A stretch of 37,355 nt of DNA from Candidatus Poribacteria bacterium (GCA_022827055.1 JAJDTR010000142.1:1-37355); one strand, 5' to 3'; counted from the first letter of the stretch, positions 16,854 to 26,464 are shown. Notes: generated from the sequence alone by a model not told the origin. Numbers and translations: made by a program.

Positions 16854-17773
16854 TGGATTTTCTCCTATATTTCGCTTTTTGCGTTTAGAATCTGTGTAAC
16901 GGAATCTGTGGTTTAACTGAGTGCTGTTCAGATCAATTGTGATAATGAGCAGCAGGTGCATGGTTGATTCTTATTTTTGTGACGGACTCGGTTACAGCCA
17001 AGCAGTTATTATAACAGAATGAAGGCTCTGCCATCCAACGCTTTTCAGTTTTGAGCTTTAGGTCATCGCACCTGAATCTAAAGATGTGGTGTATCAATCA
17101 CCCAATTACAATTCGTAGGTTGGGTTGAATGCCGAAATGCGAATCGCCCTCAAAGACAATATAGGGTCACTTTATTCAACGACACATTCCTGTACGCAGA
17201 TTGAATGAAACCCAACACCTCAACCGCTCAATTATCTGCGTGCTGCGAAATGTCAACAGAACCTGGTTGGGTTTCACTGGTATTTCCAAAAGGATTCTAT
17301 CGCGCTCGCTGCCCACTCGTTTGATCGTTGGTTTCTTGATGCCGCCCTCGGGGTTTTCTGCTAAAATAGGAATCGCGCATAGGCTCATGTCAGGTAATTG
17401 TTTAGTCCATTGACTCCTTGCAGCGAATACAAGGCGCTCCATTTATTCCACGACCGATGGCAATTTCTCCCATGTCCCCAACATGCGAGCGATATCCCTG
17501 TGGGAGGGGATCAAACGAGTGGATAGCGAGTGCGATAGAGATCCCCTCTGCCCCGATGCAGGAGCGATTCCTTACCGAAAGTGGATTTTCATTGCATAGC
17601 TGTTTAGTGAATTGATTTATCGTGAACGCGGAATATCGGGGCAAGATGTCCCTCTCACATATAACCCAGGAATACCCCGCTGCCGATAGTCAGGCGCGAT
17701 ACACTGCCAAACTAATATTGCCACTCGTTTTGGCTGAACTAAACAGTTACCATGTCAGAAAGGAACACAACAG
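16854..17773. other. 920-bp spacer between divergent genes, with mobile-element-like repeats
   Basis: Lies between the minus-strand LamG gene and the plus-strand hydrolase, so it must contain both promoters; no -35/-10 pair stands out. It holds the GTTGGGTT element at 17114-17218; a diverged GGTTGGGTTTCACT at 17263; GATCAAACGAGTGGATAGCG to GCGATAGAGATCCC at 17508-17544; and an inverted pair AGCTGTTTAG (17590) / CTAAACAGTT (about 17740-17750) enclosing about 160 bp just before the hydrolase. Short frames at 17201-17644 show no family. Confidence 0.55.
17114..17218. repeat. GTTGGGTT-ended element of about 105 bp, copy 2
   Basis: Starts CGTAGGTTGGGTTGAATG and ends GAATGAAACCCAACACC, with inverted-repeat ends as in the copies at 11155 and 30294. 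The core (AATCGCCCTCAAAGACAAT) is diverged, but loosely matches AAACGCCTCTAA of copy 3 in the same orientation. Confidence 0.7.
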
Positions 17774-18754
17774 ATGTCTTCATCACCGGAACTACAATTC
17801 TCGTCCGCAGCTATACTAGAGCAACCGTTCGCAACTCACAAGCCACGGCTATCCTTTGATGGCACGGGGACTGATGACTGGGCGGCGTGGCGCAAACGGT
17901 TACTCCCCGAACTGTGGGATCGGTTTTCTCCCTTTCCCGGCAAAGACGCACCACTCAAACCGCAGATTGTCCTGACACAGAGATTCGAAAGTTTTACACA
18001 CCACAAACTGATTTATTCATCCAGAGAAGGCGTGCCAATCCCCGCGCACCTGCTAATCCCGCACGGTATCACGGGAAAAACTCCCGCTGTCCTCTGCATT
18101 CACGGTCACGGACGGGGCGCCAAAGAAGATGTCGCGTTCGGTTCCGGGGAATACGGCGTTTCGTACGGACGGGCACTGGCAGAGCGCGGCCTCATTACGT
18201 TATGCCCGGACAACGCCGGAATGGGCGAACGGGCGCACCCGAAAGGCGGCTGCGACTTCCTGTGGCGGCGTCTCAATCTGCTCGGTTACGACCTCACCGG
18301 ATACCGGGTCTACGACTTGATGCGGGGTGTCGATTATCTCCGCAGCCTGCCGGAGGTCGACGGAGACCGGATCGGAAGCGCCGGACTGTCCGGCGGTTGT
18401 TGGCTCGGCATGGTGCACGCCGCGCTGGATGAGCGCGTCAAGGCGGCTGTACTAAGCGGTTTTTTCACCACGTTCGCGCAAACTTCGTGGGTCGGTCACT
18501 GCATCTGCCATCATCCCAAGGGCATCGGCGAACTATGCGAGATGCCGGATATCGCCGGCCTGATTGCGCCGCGGCCCATCTTTGTCGAATGGGGAACCGA
18601 GGACACAAGCCGTCCGGTTCACCCCGCGTTCGAGATGGCAAAGAAGATTTATGGGGCGGCGGGCGTCGAGGAAAACATGGTGCTGCATGAATTTGACGGC
18701 GGCCACCTTTTTTCGGGGGAAAAGTCGTTGCCGTGGTTGGTCCGGAACTTATAA
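17774..18754 (+). CDS. Alpha/beta hydrolase (dienelactone hydrolase/acetyl-xylan-esterase-like)
   Basis: A 326-residue cytoplasmic-type esterase. CIHGHGRG (108-115) forms the oxyanion-hole strand. The nucleophile elbow is G-L-S206-G-G, acid D277 in WGTEDTSRPVH, and base H311 in GGHLFSG, so the triad is complete. The CICHHPKGIGELCEMPDIAG-like stretch before LIAPRP is typical of the Abhydrolase_7-like group that includes acetyl-ester hydrolases. A likely job is de-esterification of an acylated carbohydrate, inferred from family and neighbours. AAAGGA precedes the ATG. It is the first gene of a plus-strand series, 150 bp before the dehydrogenase. Confidence 0.85.
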   Translation: MSSSPELQFSSAAILEQPFATHKPRLSFDGTGTDDWAAWRKRLLPELWDRFSPFPGKDAPLKPQIVLTQRFESFTHHKLIYSSREGVPIPAHLLIPHGITGKTPAVLCIHGHGRGAKEDVAFGSGEYGVSYGRALAERGLITLCPDNAGMGERAHPKGGCDFLWRRLNLLGYDLTGYRVYDLMRGVDYLRSLPEVDGDRIGSAGLSGGCWLGMVHAALDERVKAAVLSGFFTTFAQTSWVGHCICHHPKGIGELCEMPDIAGLIAPRPIFVEWGTEDTSRPVHPAFEMAKKIYGAAGVEENMVLHEFDGGHLFSGEKSLPWLVRNL

Positions 18755-18794
18755 AGCATTGTACTTCCATACGCCGTTCGATCTCTGCCCGCTC

Positions 18795-18818
18795 GGTCTG
18801 GATTGCCAAATCCAGACC
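18795..18818 (+). terminator. 10-bp hairpin after the alpha/beta hydrolase
   Basis: GGTCTGGATT and AATCCAGACC pair perfectly around GCCA, about 40 bp after the stop codon. There is no U-tract after it, so it may be an attenuator, an mRNA-stabilising stem or a dispersed palindrome rather than an intrinsic terminator. Confidence 0.4.
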
Positions 18819-18904
18819 AGTGGAATAAGCAGTTACTCAAGCAGAAGTTAGTCGCGGGTTTGAAGTTCCGCACAGATTGAATCGTTGTCATGTAGGAGAA
18901 ATCA

Positions 18905-19930
18905 ATGAAAACACATCAAATTACCTTTACCGAAAAGAATCGAGCGGAACTGCTTGAAACCGAAATCGATGACCAGCTCGCGCCGAACCAAGCCTTGGTC
19001 AAGGGCGAACATTCCGTCGTCAGCGCGGGAACGGAGGGCGCCGGTTACACGGGATTGGTGCAAGAGATGCCCTTCGGAGGCGGAGGCGCCTATCCGATGA
19101 CCACGGGATACGGCCATCTCGGCGAGGTGCTGGAGATCGGATCCGCCGTGAGCATGTGCAAGCCGGGCGACCGGGTGTTGAGTTTCTCCAATCACGGTTC
19201 CCTGGTGAAAGCTGATGCCGCACGATTCGCGTTGCCGACGCCGAAGGACGCCGCCGGGGAGAAGATTGTCTACGCCCGGATGGCGGGCGTGAGCATCACG
19301 GCGCTCCGATCGTCCTCGGTGCAGCCCGGCGACACGGTTCTCGTGATCGGCATGGGGCTGGTCGGCAATTTCGCGGCGCAGCTTTTCCAAATGGCGGGCG
19401 CGGAGGTGCTTGCATCGGAGATCAGTCCGCTCCGAATCGAAAAGGCGAAGGCGTGCAACATCAAGCGGGTTGTGAATCCGAACGAGGTTGACCTGCACGA
19501 GTACGTCATGGATTGGACGAGCGGTCAAGGGGTTCACACTGCGGTCGAAGCGATTGGCGTCAGCGAACTCGTGGCTGAGGCGGTGATGTTGACGCGGCGC
19601 TACGGTGAAACCATTCTGCTCGGCAGTCCCCGTGCAAAGGCGGTCTTCGACGCAACGCCGATGCTCTTGCGAATTCATCTCGAGGCCATACGAATGATTG
19701 GATCGCTGGAATGGCGGTGGCCCCCGCATGAAGTTGAACGGGCGAAATACAACACCGCCGACAACTACCGGCAACTGGTGGATTGGATTGCCGATGATCG
19801 AATCATTGTGGATCCGTTGCGGACGCACACGGCGTCACCGGCAGATTGTCAGGAGATTTACAGCGGTTTGACAACGAAGCGGGGTGAATATCTTTCGGCG
19901 GTATTCGATTGGAGCCGGTTGGAGGGGTAG
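18905..19930 (+). CDS. Medium-chain dehydrogenase/reductase family oxidoreductase
   Basis: A 341-residue alcohol/sorbitol-dehydrogenase-like protein. It has a GroES-like N-terminal half with SVVSAGTEG (38-45), GYGHLGEV (68-75) and PGDRVLSF, and a Rossmann half with GMGLVGNFAAQLF (149-161) followed by an acidic residue at the next strand end (ASEISPLR), which favours NAD(H). The usual catalytic-zinc Cys and four structural-zinc Cys residues are absent, as in the BchC-like and other non-zinc branches. It probably oxidises or reduces a sugar or polyol intermediate; the substrate is unknown. TAGGAG sits just before the ATG. Same strand as the hydrolase upstream. Confidence 0.86.
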   Translation: MKTHQITFTEKNRAELLETEIDDQLAPNQALVKGEHSVVSAGTEGAGYTGLVQEMPFGGGGAYPMTTGYGHLGEVLEIGSAVSMCKPGDRVLSFSNHGSLVKADAARFALPTPKDAAGEKIVYARMAGVSITALRSSSVQPGDTVLVIGMGLVGNFAAQLFQMAGAEVLASEISPLRIEKAKACNIKRVVNPNEVDLHEYVMDWTSGQGVHTAVEAIGVSELVAEAVMLTRRYGETILLGSPRAKAVFDATPMLLRIHLEAIRMIGSLEWRWPPHEVERAKYNTADNYRQLVDWIADDRIIVDPLRTHTASPADCQEIYSGLTTKRGEYLSAVFDWSRLEG

Positions 19931-20279
19931 GATTGGAAGATTGGAAGGAGGGAAGGTAGGAAGGGTGGAAGATTCCATTCCACATCGCTCTCGATAAACG
20001 CCATTTGTGTCGGAGCAGTCTCCCGATCCCTCCCACAAATTCTGTGTGGGTAATAAAATTCTTCCGTACCACGAGGGATCTCTATCGCAGGATTTGCTAT
20101 CGCGCGCACTATTCGTTTGCTCGATCTCCTTGTTCAGTCGCTTGATCTGTTAGATTGTGGAATGCGCAAACTAATTGGTTGATTTTCTAAAAACATATAG
20201 TAAGTGTTGGGTGATGGCAGTTAACATTGTCTGAACTGTGATTTATGTGATGAAGTGATTGCCATGATTATCAATCCTT
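19931..20279. other. Gene-free spacer with purine tract and diverged repeats
   Basis: 19930-19975 is almost pure purine on the plus strand (GATTGGAAGATTGGAAGGAG and similar), with short tandem words. 20080-20145 holds the GATCTCTATCGC module and related CGTTTGCTCGATCTCCTTGT words. 20145-20180 (CTGTTAGATTGTGG..GCGCAAACTAATTGGTT) is a reversed, diverged core of the 143-bp repeat. 20227-20272 repeats the sequence at 15847. Confidence 0.55.
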
Positions 20280-20405
20280 ATACCATTTCTCTACAATGAT
20301 AGTGCATTGATCGCGCAAAGTCGGCGGGGCAAGATGCCCCGCCTACGGAGGAAGTGAACGATATAGTAACGGCATCGTATGCACTATTATTAACCGAAAT
20401 GGTAT
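20280..20405. mobile_element. MITE-like element with ATACCATTT/AAATGGTAT ends (126 bp)
   Basis: The left end ATACCATTTCTCTACAATGA (followed by TAGTGCAT) is an imperfect inverted repeat of the right end ATGCACTATTATTAACCGAA (followed by ATGGTAT); about 20 of 28 positions match. Inside is a perfect hairpin GGCGGGGCA-AGA-TGCCCCGCC (20323-20343). No coding capacity. It ends 28 bp before the ATG of the secreted hydrolase gene at 20434, so it may carry or disturb that gene's promoter. Confidence 0.7.
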
Positions 20406-20433
20406 TAGGGTTGTATCGAACACGGACCTCTAA

Positions 20434-22755
20434 ATGTCGATATCCTGCCTTATTGTAACGTTGATGACTTCTCTTGTTGTTGCGGTGGCGCCTGCCGATG
20501 AATACATCACGGCGCGTGATCTGCTCGCACCGGAGATGTTCCCGGACGCAAGTTTCGGGATGGCGGTTGAGAATGTGGAAGACGGCGCCGCGGCGCAGGT
20601 CATCACGACCGGTGGCATCTTCCGTATCCGCAAGGCGCTTGATACGATTGAATGCGATCAACGCATTCCCGCACGTCGTCAGGTTGCCGCACTGAAGTTG
20701 CCCCCGGGTAGTTTGACAGGCCTCACGCTGACTCATCATAGTTCTGGCGCGGTTGTTTTTGCGGGCGCGGGCACAACGCTGCGAATCAACGGCGATTCGA
20801 CGCTGATGATTGCCCCCGGTACACAGGGCGATATCAGAGCCGAACTCTCATTTCCGCCGGACTGCCATTTCGGAGCCGGGGGCAACCATAACTTTTTTGA
20901 CCCCTACGGCGGCATCAGCTTCTTTGACAACGGCGACAGTCCCGAACCGCATCTGGATTTGGAAAACACACCCGTCGCCGTAACATGGGGTTGGCGCGCC
21001 GGAGACGTCTTTTGGAGTGTGATAAGCCCGCCCAAACCCTTCGACTGGGACGCCAGTTTCCGGCACTACGCGGGACAGGGATCCAGCCATCAGCAATACG
21101 TCTATCCCTCCGACGGCGAAATCGAGGCGGCCTCCAAACAGGCGAGTATCCTGTTTCTGCACTCCGAGATGCTGTTGTGGAAGGCATGGCAGACGGATCT
21201 GACGCCGCGCCACCCCGAGAAGTTGGCGCACGTCATCAGTACCGCTCACGAACGCGGGATGAAGGTGATTGTTTACACGACACCGGTATGGTTTCTTAAG
21301 AACACGCCCCGCGAACACAAGCAACAGATAGATCCGACCCCCGGACCGATGGGCACGGTGCCGCATTGGGGAAGACCGGATAACGCCGATCTGTTCTTCC
21401 AACAGATTTCACGCGTGTTCAAAGAGATGTCGCTGGACGGGTTCTATTTCGACGGGATTTACGGCGCTCCCGAACATCTTGCGGCGAGTTACCACCTGAC
21501 CCGTGCGACGCGAGAACTGGTGGGCGACGACGGCATACTGATTTATCATGGAACGGGCGACGCGCCCAGCGTCGGCGGCAGTCGAACCTACTGTCCCTCG
21601 CTGAACGCCTACTACGACTATATACTACGCGGCGAGGGCGAAGAAAAGCGGACCGATCCGGAATACGTCCGTTACTTCCTGTCCTCGTATAACCTGAGCA
21701 ACAGCGTCTGTTTATCGCTCTACAGAACCGACGAAATCCCATCGGCTGAGCAGATTGATTTGACGCTCCGCGCCAATGTGCGTTACCCGATGCCGCTCGG
21801 TCTGCTGGTCGGGGATAGTCCCGGTCGAAAGCATTTCCAAGAGCATTACTTTTCGCGGCTGACGCCGTCGCTTAGAACGGAAATCGCGGCGGATCTTGCC
21901 CGGCGCACGGGCGCTCTGGATCGCAAACTGGCTCGCGCACATAAGGTCCGTCAAAGGATCGCGGAGGAGCGTGAACTCGGAAAGCACCTCAAGCCGGAAG
22001 ATTTCCTGGCGCCGAACATGCCCCTACGGGGCGGCTACTGGCGGTTCGAGGAACCGTACGGATTGGGAGTGTTCGACAGCAGCGTCCCGCAGATCAACGG
22101 GATTATTGATGGCGGAGTCGTCAGGGCTAAAACGACCCCTGCTCTGTCCGTGCCGCAGTTTGGGAGTTCCAACGAACAGTCGATGGAGATCGACGGTCTC
22201 AAGGGGTCCTATGTCCGCATAGGCGGGGAGGCGGACCTGAACGTCGGTGTGGAGGACTTTACGCTCGAAGCGTGGATTTATCCGCGAGTCGTGAAGGGGG
22301 TGGGAACGATGACTATCGCCGGCAAATACATATCGGGCATAACCGATCCGCAGGATGTCGGTTTTGTGCTGGGGTTAACGCCGCAATTCGGACATCACAA
22401 CCCCACGTACAAGGTGCATTTTTCGGGGAGGGACAGCCGCGACCTTGCGCGGGTCGGATCGGAGAAATCGTTCCTCGTCGAAAGCCGCGAGTTGGCGTTT
22501 GAAAAGTGGCGCCATATCGCCGGGGTGCGCGACGGCGAGGAGGTCAGGTTCTATATCGACGGGATTCCGGTTGGGACGGCGCCTATCCCGGGGCACTGGA
22601 ACCTCTCCAGCAATCAGTTGTTCACTATCGGAGCGGGTCAGGCGAGCGATCACGGGACGTTCATTACCAATTTCGACGGATTCATCGATGAAGTGCGTTT
22701 GACAATCGGCGAGGCCTTGCCGCCGTCGGGATTCCTAAATGCGAAGTCGGAATGA
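20434..22755 (+). CDS. Secreted putative glycoside hydrolase (TIM barrel) with C-terminal LamG domain
   Basis: A 773-residue protein. The N-terminus has a short Sec-type signal (about 1-21, ending VAPA-DEY). Residues 30-200 are beta-rich. About 235-480 look like a TIM barrel: SILFLHSEMLLWKAW, KVIVYTTPVWFL and LDGFYFDGIYG, where D340 is at a strand end typical of retaining hydrolase nucleophiles (GH27/31/36-like clans). About 530-765 is a LamG-like domain: YWRFEE, FTLEAWIYPR, WRHIAGVRDGEEVRFYIDG and FDGFIDEVRL. Length and layout fit an extracellular carbohydrate-active enzyme with a binding module. Exact family not recognised; hydrolysis is inference. The ATG follows an ATACCATTT element and has a weak ribosome binding site (GGAC). 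Confidence 0.8.
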   Translation: MSISCLIVTLMTSLVVAVAPADEYITARDLLAPEMFPDASFGMAVENVEDGAAAQVITTGGIFRIRKALDTIECDQRIPARRQVAALKLPPGSLTGLTLTHHSSGAVVFAGAGTTLRINGDSTLMIAPGTQGDIRAELSFPPDCHFGAGGNHNFFDPYGGISFFDNGDSPEPHLDLENTPVAVTWGWRAGDVFWSVISPPKPFDWDASFRHYAGQGSSHQQYVYPSDGEIEAASKQASILFLHSEMLLWKAWQTDLTPRHPEKLAHVISTAHERGMKVIVYTTPVWFLKNTPREHKQQIDPTPGPMGTVPHWGRPDNADLFFQQISRVFKEMSLDGFYFDGIYGAPEHLAASYHLTRATRELVGDDGILIYHGTGDAPSVGGSRTYCPSLNAYYDYILRGEGEEKRTDPEYVRYFLSSYNLSNSVCLSLYRTDEIPSAEQIDLTLRANVRYPMPLGLLVGDSPGRKHFQEHYFSRLTPSLRTEIAADLARRTGALDRKLARAHKVRQRIAEERELGKHLKPEDFLAPNMPLRGGYWRFEEPYGLGVFDSSVPQINGIIDGGVVRAKTTPALSVPQFGSSNEQSMEIDGLKGSYVRIGGEADLNVGVEDFTLEAWIYPRVVKGVGTMTIAGKYISGITDPQDVGFVLGLTPQFGHHNPTYKVHFSGRDSRDLARVGSEKSFLVESRELAFEKWRHIAGVRDGEEVRFYIDGIPVGTAPIPGHWNLSSNQLFTIGAGQASDHGTFITNFDGFIDEVRLTIGEALPPSGFLNAKSE

Positions 22756-23085
22756 ATTTGTAGGGTGCGCACCGCGCACCAGCCTCTAATAGCCCCGTAG
22801 GGAATCAAGCGACTGGACAAGGAGCACGATAGAAATCTTCTCTAGGTCGCGATTCCCCGCTCCATCTGTAGGAGCGATCTCCAGGTCGCGATTCCTCGCT
22901 CCGGCGGAGCGGCATGTCGATAGAATAGCTATGCAGCCAAGCTCTGCGCTCCAGCGGAGCGCAATGTGCACGCGAGTCTTAGCTGGTTCGTGGGTTGGGT
23001 AGAGCAACGCGAAACCCAACTGTAGGGTGCGCAGTGCGCACCCTACACTCGCTTGATCTCACCTTACATCTCAAGGAAAACGAAC
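22756..23085. repeat. Dense palindromic repeat mosaic
   Basis: Successive modules: GTAGGGTGCGCACCGCGCAC (22762) with the AGCCTCTAA tail; AATCAAGCGACTGGACAAGG (22803); CTAGGTCGCGATTCCCCGCT (22842); GTAGGAGCGATCTCCAGGTC (22868) joined to GCTCCGGCGGAGC and ATGTCGATAG; GCGCTCCAGCGGAGCGCAAT (22946); then GGGTTGGGTAG...CGAAACCCAAC (22991-23020) and a second GTAGGGTGCGCAGTGCGCAC (23022). It separates the TIM-barrel gene from propeller paralogue 3. Confidence 0.75.
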
Positions 23086-24588
23086 ATGATGAACGACGAG
23101 AATACTCCAATTCCTCTACCGTTTCTGGACTGGTACGACATCTGGCCCGGTCAAGCCGGACGCGACGAGCACGGAAGGAGTTGGGTCCAAGCCCCGCCCC
23201 AAGGCGTTTGCCTGCGGGTGCAGCCGGCGCGGATGTCGGACACCTTCTTTCAACCCGAACGTCCTTGGGAAGAGGGAGGGCTGGGACCCAAGGTCGTCCT
23301 TTTCGACGAGGGTCGATACCGCATGTGGTACGGGGTCGCCGCATCAGAGGATTATCACGAAAACCTGGTGTGTTACGCGGAAAGTACCGACGGGTTCGAT
23401 TGGGCACGCCCCGAATTGGGGATCTACGAATCTCACGGGAGCACGGCGAACAACATCGTCTGCGACCAGAACACGTTCTCGCTGAACGCCGTGTTCGTGG
23501 ATCCGTCCGCGCCGCCGCCGGAACGCTATAAGGCGATCAACCCCGACTCGGAATATTATCTGCGCGGCGCGTTGGCGCCGGATACGGGAGAGACCAAGCG
23601 GAAGATTCGGGAAATCCGGCGGCGGATGGAGTTGGAGGGGCATACCCCGGAGGAGATTGACGCCGAAGCCGAAATTCGTCGAACGGTGCGCGGGTTGGTC
23701 TCCCCGGACGGATTGCACTGGAGCGTGCTCGACGAGCCGTTGCTTGATGTCGGGAAAACCATGCTCGACACGCAGAACATTGCCGCGTACGATGATGACA
23801 CGGGAGAGTACGTCGCCTACCTTCGGGGGCACCTGGGACGCCGCCGGTGTGTCCGACGGACGGGCGGCAAAGACTTTGGGAACTGGGGCGAAACGCGAAT
23901 GGTGATGATGCTCGATCCACAGGATGAGCCGGACGAGGACATCTACACATCGGCGTATTGCCGCTGTCCCGGAAGCGGGAGGCGCCTGATGTTTCCGTCG
24001 ATTTTCCACCGTGTGGCGGCGACGCTTGACGTGCATCTCGCGGCGAGCCGGGACGGGTGGAACTGGAGCCGTCCGGAACGGAAGCCTATCGTTGGTTGCG
24101 AAATCGGGGATGAGGTGTACGGCTGCGTCTTTGCCCGACCGAATCTGTTGGCGTTGGGTGACACCTGGGGATTGCCCTGCTTCTGCATCGACCAACGGCA
24201 CGACACCTGGGGCGCCGGACCCTACAAGCAACGGGATTACCGCTGGGCGCTCTGGAAGCCGGATCGACTGGTGGCGCTGGAGGCGGCGGCTGAAGGTCAA
24301 TTCACGACCATCAACCGGGTTTGCGAAGGGAAAGGCATGTTCCTGAACTTCCAAACACGGATTGGCGGATGGGTGAGGGTTGCCCTGGTGCACCCGCCGT
24401 CCACACCGCCAATGCCGGTGACGGCATTGGATGGTTTCGGTATGGATGACTGCGATCCGCTGGAGGGGGATGAAGTCTCGCAAGCGGTGACGTGGAACGG
24501 GAATGGCGATCTGTCGTCTCTGAAGGGACGGGACATCTGCGTACAGATTCGCATGTCACGCGCCAAGCTGTTTTCGATGGCGTTCTGA
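23086..24588 (+). CDS. Glycosidase-like five-bladed beta-propeller protein (paralogue 3)
   Basis: 500 residues from the ATG at 23086, which has AAGGA eight bases before it; the in-frame TTG at 23053 would add 11 residues. Signature segments: YRMWYGVA (78-85), LVCYAESTDGFDWARPELG (95-112), ANNIV (121-125), LVSPDGLHWSVLDEP around 204-218, and C-terminal FGMDDC (451-456) with VTW 12 residues later and a final KLFSMAF strand. It ends right after this module, showing that the module is the true C-terminal domain. No signal peptide. Role unknown; the fold is that of GH32/43-like proteins. Confidence 0.78.
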   Translation: MMNDENTPIPLPFLDWYDIWPGQAGRDEHGRSWVQAPPQGVCLRVQPARMSDTFFQPERPWEEGGLGPKVVLFDEGRYRMWYGVAASEDYHENLVCYAESTDGFDWARPELGIYESHGSTANNIVCDQNTFSLNAVFVDPSAPPPERYKAINPDSEYYLRGALAPDTGETKRKIREIRRRMELEGHTPEEIDAEAEIRRTVRGLVSPDGLHWSVLDEPLLDVGKTMLDTQNIAAYDDDTGEYVAYLRGHLGRRRCVRRTGGKDFGNWGETRMVMMLDPQDEPDEDIYTSAYCRCPGSGRRLMFPSIFHRVAATLDVHLAASRDGWNWSRPERKPIVGCEIGDEVYGCVFARPNLLALGDTWGLPCFCIDQRHDTWGAGPYKQRDYRWALWKPDRLVALEAAAEGQFTTINRVCEGKGMFLNFQTRIGGWVRVALVHPPSTPPMPVTALDGFGMDDCDPLEGDEVSQAVTWNGNGDLSSLKGRDICVQIRMSRAKLFSMAF

Positions 24589-25121
24589 CCGAGCCGTGAG
24601 GTCTACCCACCGTGTTTATTTGTCCCTGTAGGAGCGCCTCCCGGTCGCGATTTAGCGGTCGTAGGGTGCGCACCGCGCACCAGCCTTTTATCCTGTAGGA
24701 TCAAGCGACTGGATAAGGAGTGATCAACTGAGCGAACAGCGAAGGCGATAGAAATCCCATAGAATTCCATCAATCTCCCGGTCGCGACTCCCCGCCCTGG
24801 CGGCCATCAACCGACCCCTGTAGGAGCGATCTCTAGGTCGCGATTCCCCACTTCGGACGGAGTGGAATGTCAATAGAAAGAAGAAGCCTCGATCCTTGCA
24901 CTCCAGCGGAGTGCCATATCAATAGACTGCAATGCACACAATCTTCTATTCACCTTGTAGGAGATCAAAGGACACGAATCATGACTGATCAAGCGAGTGG
25001 ACAACGACCGCGATAGAGTTCCTATAAAGATCCCGATAGCGAGCGAAACGATGTACGTATCCAAAATCTTGCACATAGCAACTTGCGTTACACTACAAAG
25101 ATTCAATAGGGAGATAATAAG
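24589..25121. repeat. 530-bp palindromic repeat mosaic
   Basis: Contains GTAGGAGCGCCTCCCGGTCG (24629), GTAGGGTGCGCACCGCGCAC (24661), ATCAAGCGACTGGATAAGGA (24702), GTAGGAGCGATCTCTAGGTC (24821) with ATGTCAATAGAAAG, GCACTCCAGCGGAGTGCCAT (24898) and GATCAAGCGAGTGGACAACG (24988). Same module types and often the same order as at 4530-4745 and 22760-23040. No gene; it must hold the promoter of the next gene if that gene is transcribed separately. Confidence 0.75.
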
Positions 25122-26411
25122 ATGGCTGAATCCGATGTTCTTGCCGAGCGAGCCGCCCGCTACCATGACGAAATCATGGACATCGCGTGCGGTCCGGGTG
25201 GAATACTCATCGCCTTTCCCCGTTTCGACACCCGCAAGCCGTTCCGAGAAGGCGAAACCTACCCGGGGCTTTGGAACGTGGAGGAAACCATTGAGGGCGC
25301 CTGGAGCGCATACGGACCGAAGCCAACCGCTGCCGAATTCCTTTACGGGGAGAACACCTTGTGGGCAACCGGTTGGTTCCTATGGTCGCAGATTCTGCGC
25401 AACCGCGCGACCCAACAACCGGAAGCCCTTGAAACGGCGCGCAAATGCTTTCGAGATCTGAACTACCTCTTTAAACTATGCGGCGAACTTGAACCCGGCT
25501 TGTTGGGCAAACCGCACGGCGGCAGGGCGGGACCCAACACCAGCTTTGACCAATCGGCGTGCCCGGTCGCCTTCTACGCCGCCTACGCCCAAGAACTGGC
25601 GACACCGGAAGAAAGGGCGCAAGCCACCGAAAATTTGCGGCAACACGGACACTACTACCTGCGCCGAAACTGGGTGTTGAACCTTTTCGGCATTTTGCAC
25701 CGGATAGTCGAGCCGCCGGCGTCGGTCAGCGTCATGAAATACCTGGCATGCATGTATTCGGCTTACGAACTCACCGGCGAAACCGAATTTCGGGACGAGG
25801 TTTTCAAGCACCTCCGCGAGATTATCCCGATGCTGCCCTTCCCCACTAATCCGTATCCCACATGCCACAACCTCTACTATTGGGCGCTGCTGTGCGACTT
25901 CTGGAGCCGCACGGAGATTGGGGACGAGGCTGATTGGATCGGCTACATCGGAGAATACTGGAAGGCGGCGCGCGCCGCGCGGGACAGCGAAGGGCTGAGC
26001 CTCGCCGGTTACTACGACACGGAAGACGGATCATTTACACCTTATCCCAACCGGTGGTTGACGCACGAAGATTCCAAGTCGAACGCGCCCTGGGGCGGCA
26101 AATGGGGACATGCGCCGGAGAAAGAGGGTGTCAGAACGTGGGTGTCCGCCACCAACATGAACAATCGGGCGCTCTGTTCGGCGATGTTCGCCGCGCTCGG
26201 TCTGCTCGCGCGTTCGCACGGTCTTGATGACGATGCGCACATACTCGCGCGCCAAACCCTTATGCGAATGGACGCCGACTCGCTGCGTTGGTGGTGGGAC
26301 GACGGGAACCTCCCCGACGAACTGAAGGGGCTGCACAATATCTTCGCGCCCGAAGTCGCGGGCGTATGGCAGGTTGCTTACTGGATGGGTGCCGCACAGG
26401 GAGTGTGGTAG
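25122..26411 (+). CDS. Alpha/alpha-barrel-like protein, possible glycoside hydrolase or lyase
   Basis: A 429-residue protein without signal peptide. It is strongly helical with repeated aromatic pairs, for example YGENTLWATGWFLW (75-88), SFDQSACPVAFYAAYAQEL (141-159), YPTCHNLYYWALLCDFW in the middle and WWWDDG near the end. This spacing resembles (alpha/alpha)6-barrel proteins (six-hairpin glycosidases, polysaccharide or unsaturated-glycan hydrolases). No known catalytic signature was recognised, so the assignment is tentative. GGGAG precedes the ATG. It ends 53 bp before the convergent dioxygenase gene. Confidence 0.6.
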   Translation: MAESDVLAERAARYHDEIMDIACGPGGILIAFPRFDTRKPFREGETYPGLWNVEETIEGAWSAYGPKPTAAEFLYGENTLWATGWFLWSQILRNRATQQPEALETARKCFRDLNYLFKLCGELEPGLLGKPHGGRAGPNTSFDQSACPVAFYAAYAQELATPEERAQATENLRQHGHYYLRRNWVLNLFGILHRIVEPPASVSVMKYLACMYSAYELTGETEFRDEVFKHLREIIPMLPFPTNPYPTCHNLYYWALLCDFWSRTEIGDEADWIGYIGEYWKAARAARDSEGLSLAGYYDTEDGSFTPYPNRWLTHEDSKSNAPWGGKWGHAPEKEGVRTWVSATNMNNRALCSAMFAALGLLARSHGLDDDAHILARQTLMRMDADSLRWWWDDGNLPDELKGLHNIFAPEVAGVWQVAYWMGAAQGVW

Positions 26412-26464
26412 CCGTGCAGAAGATTCCTTCCGATTCCCGACCGCCGCGATTCACAGATCGCGGT

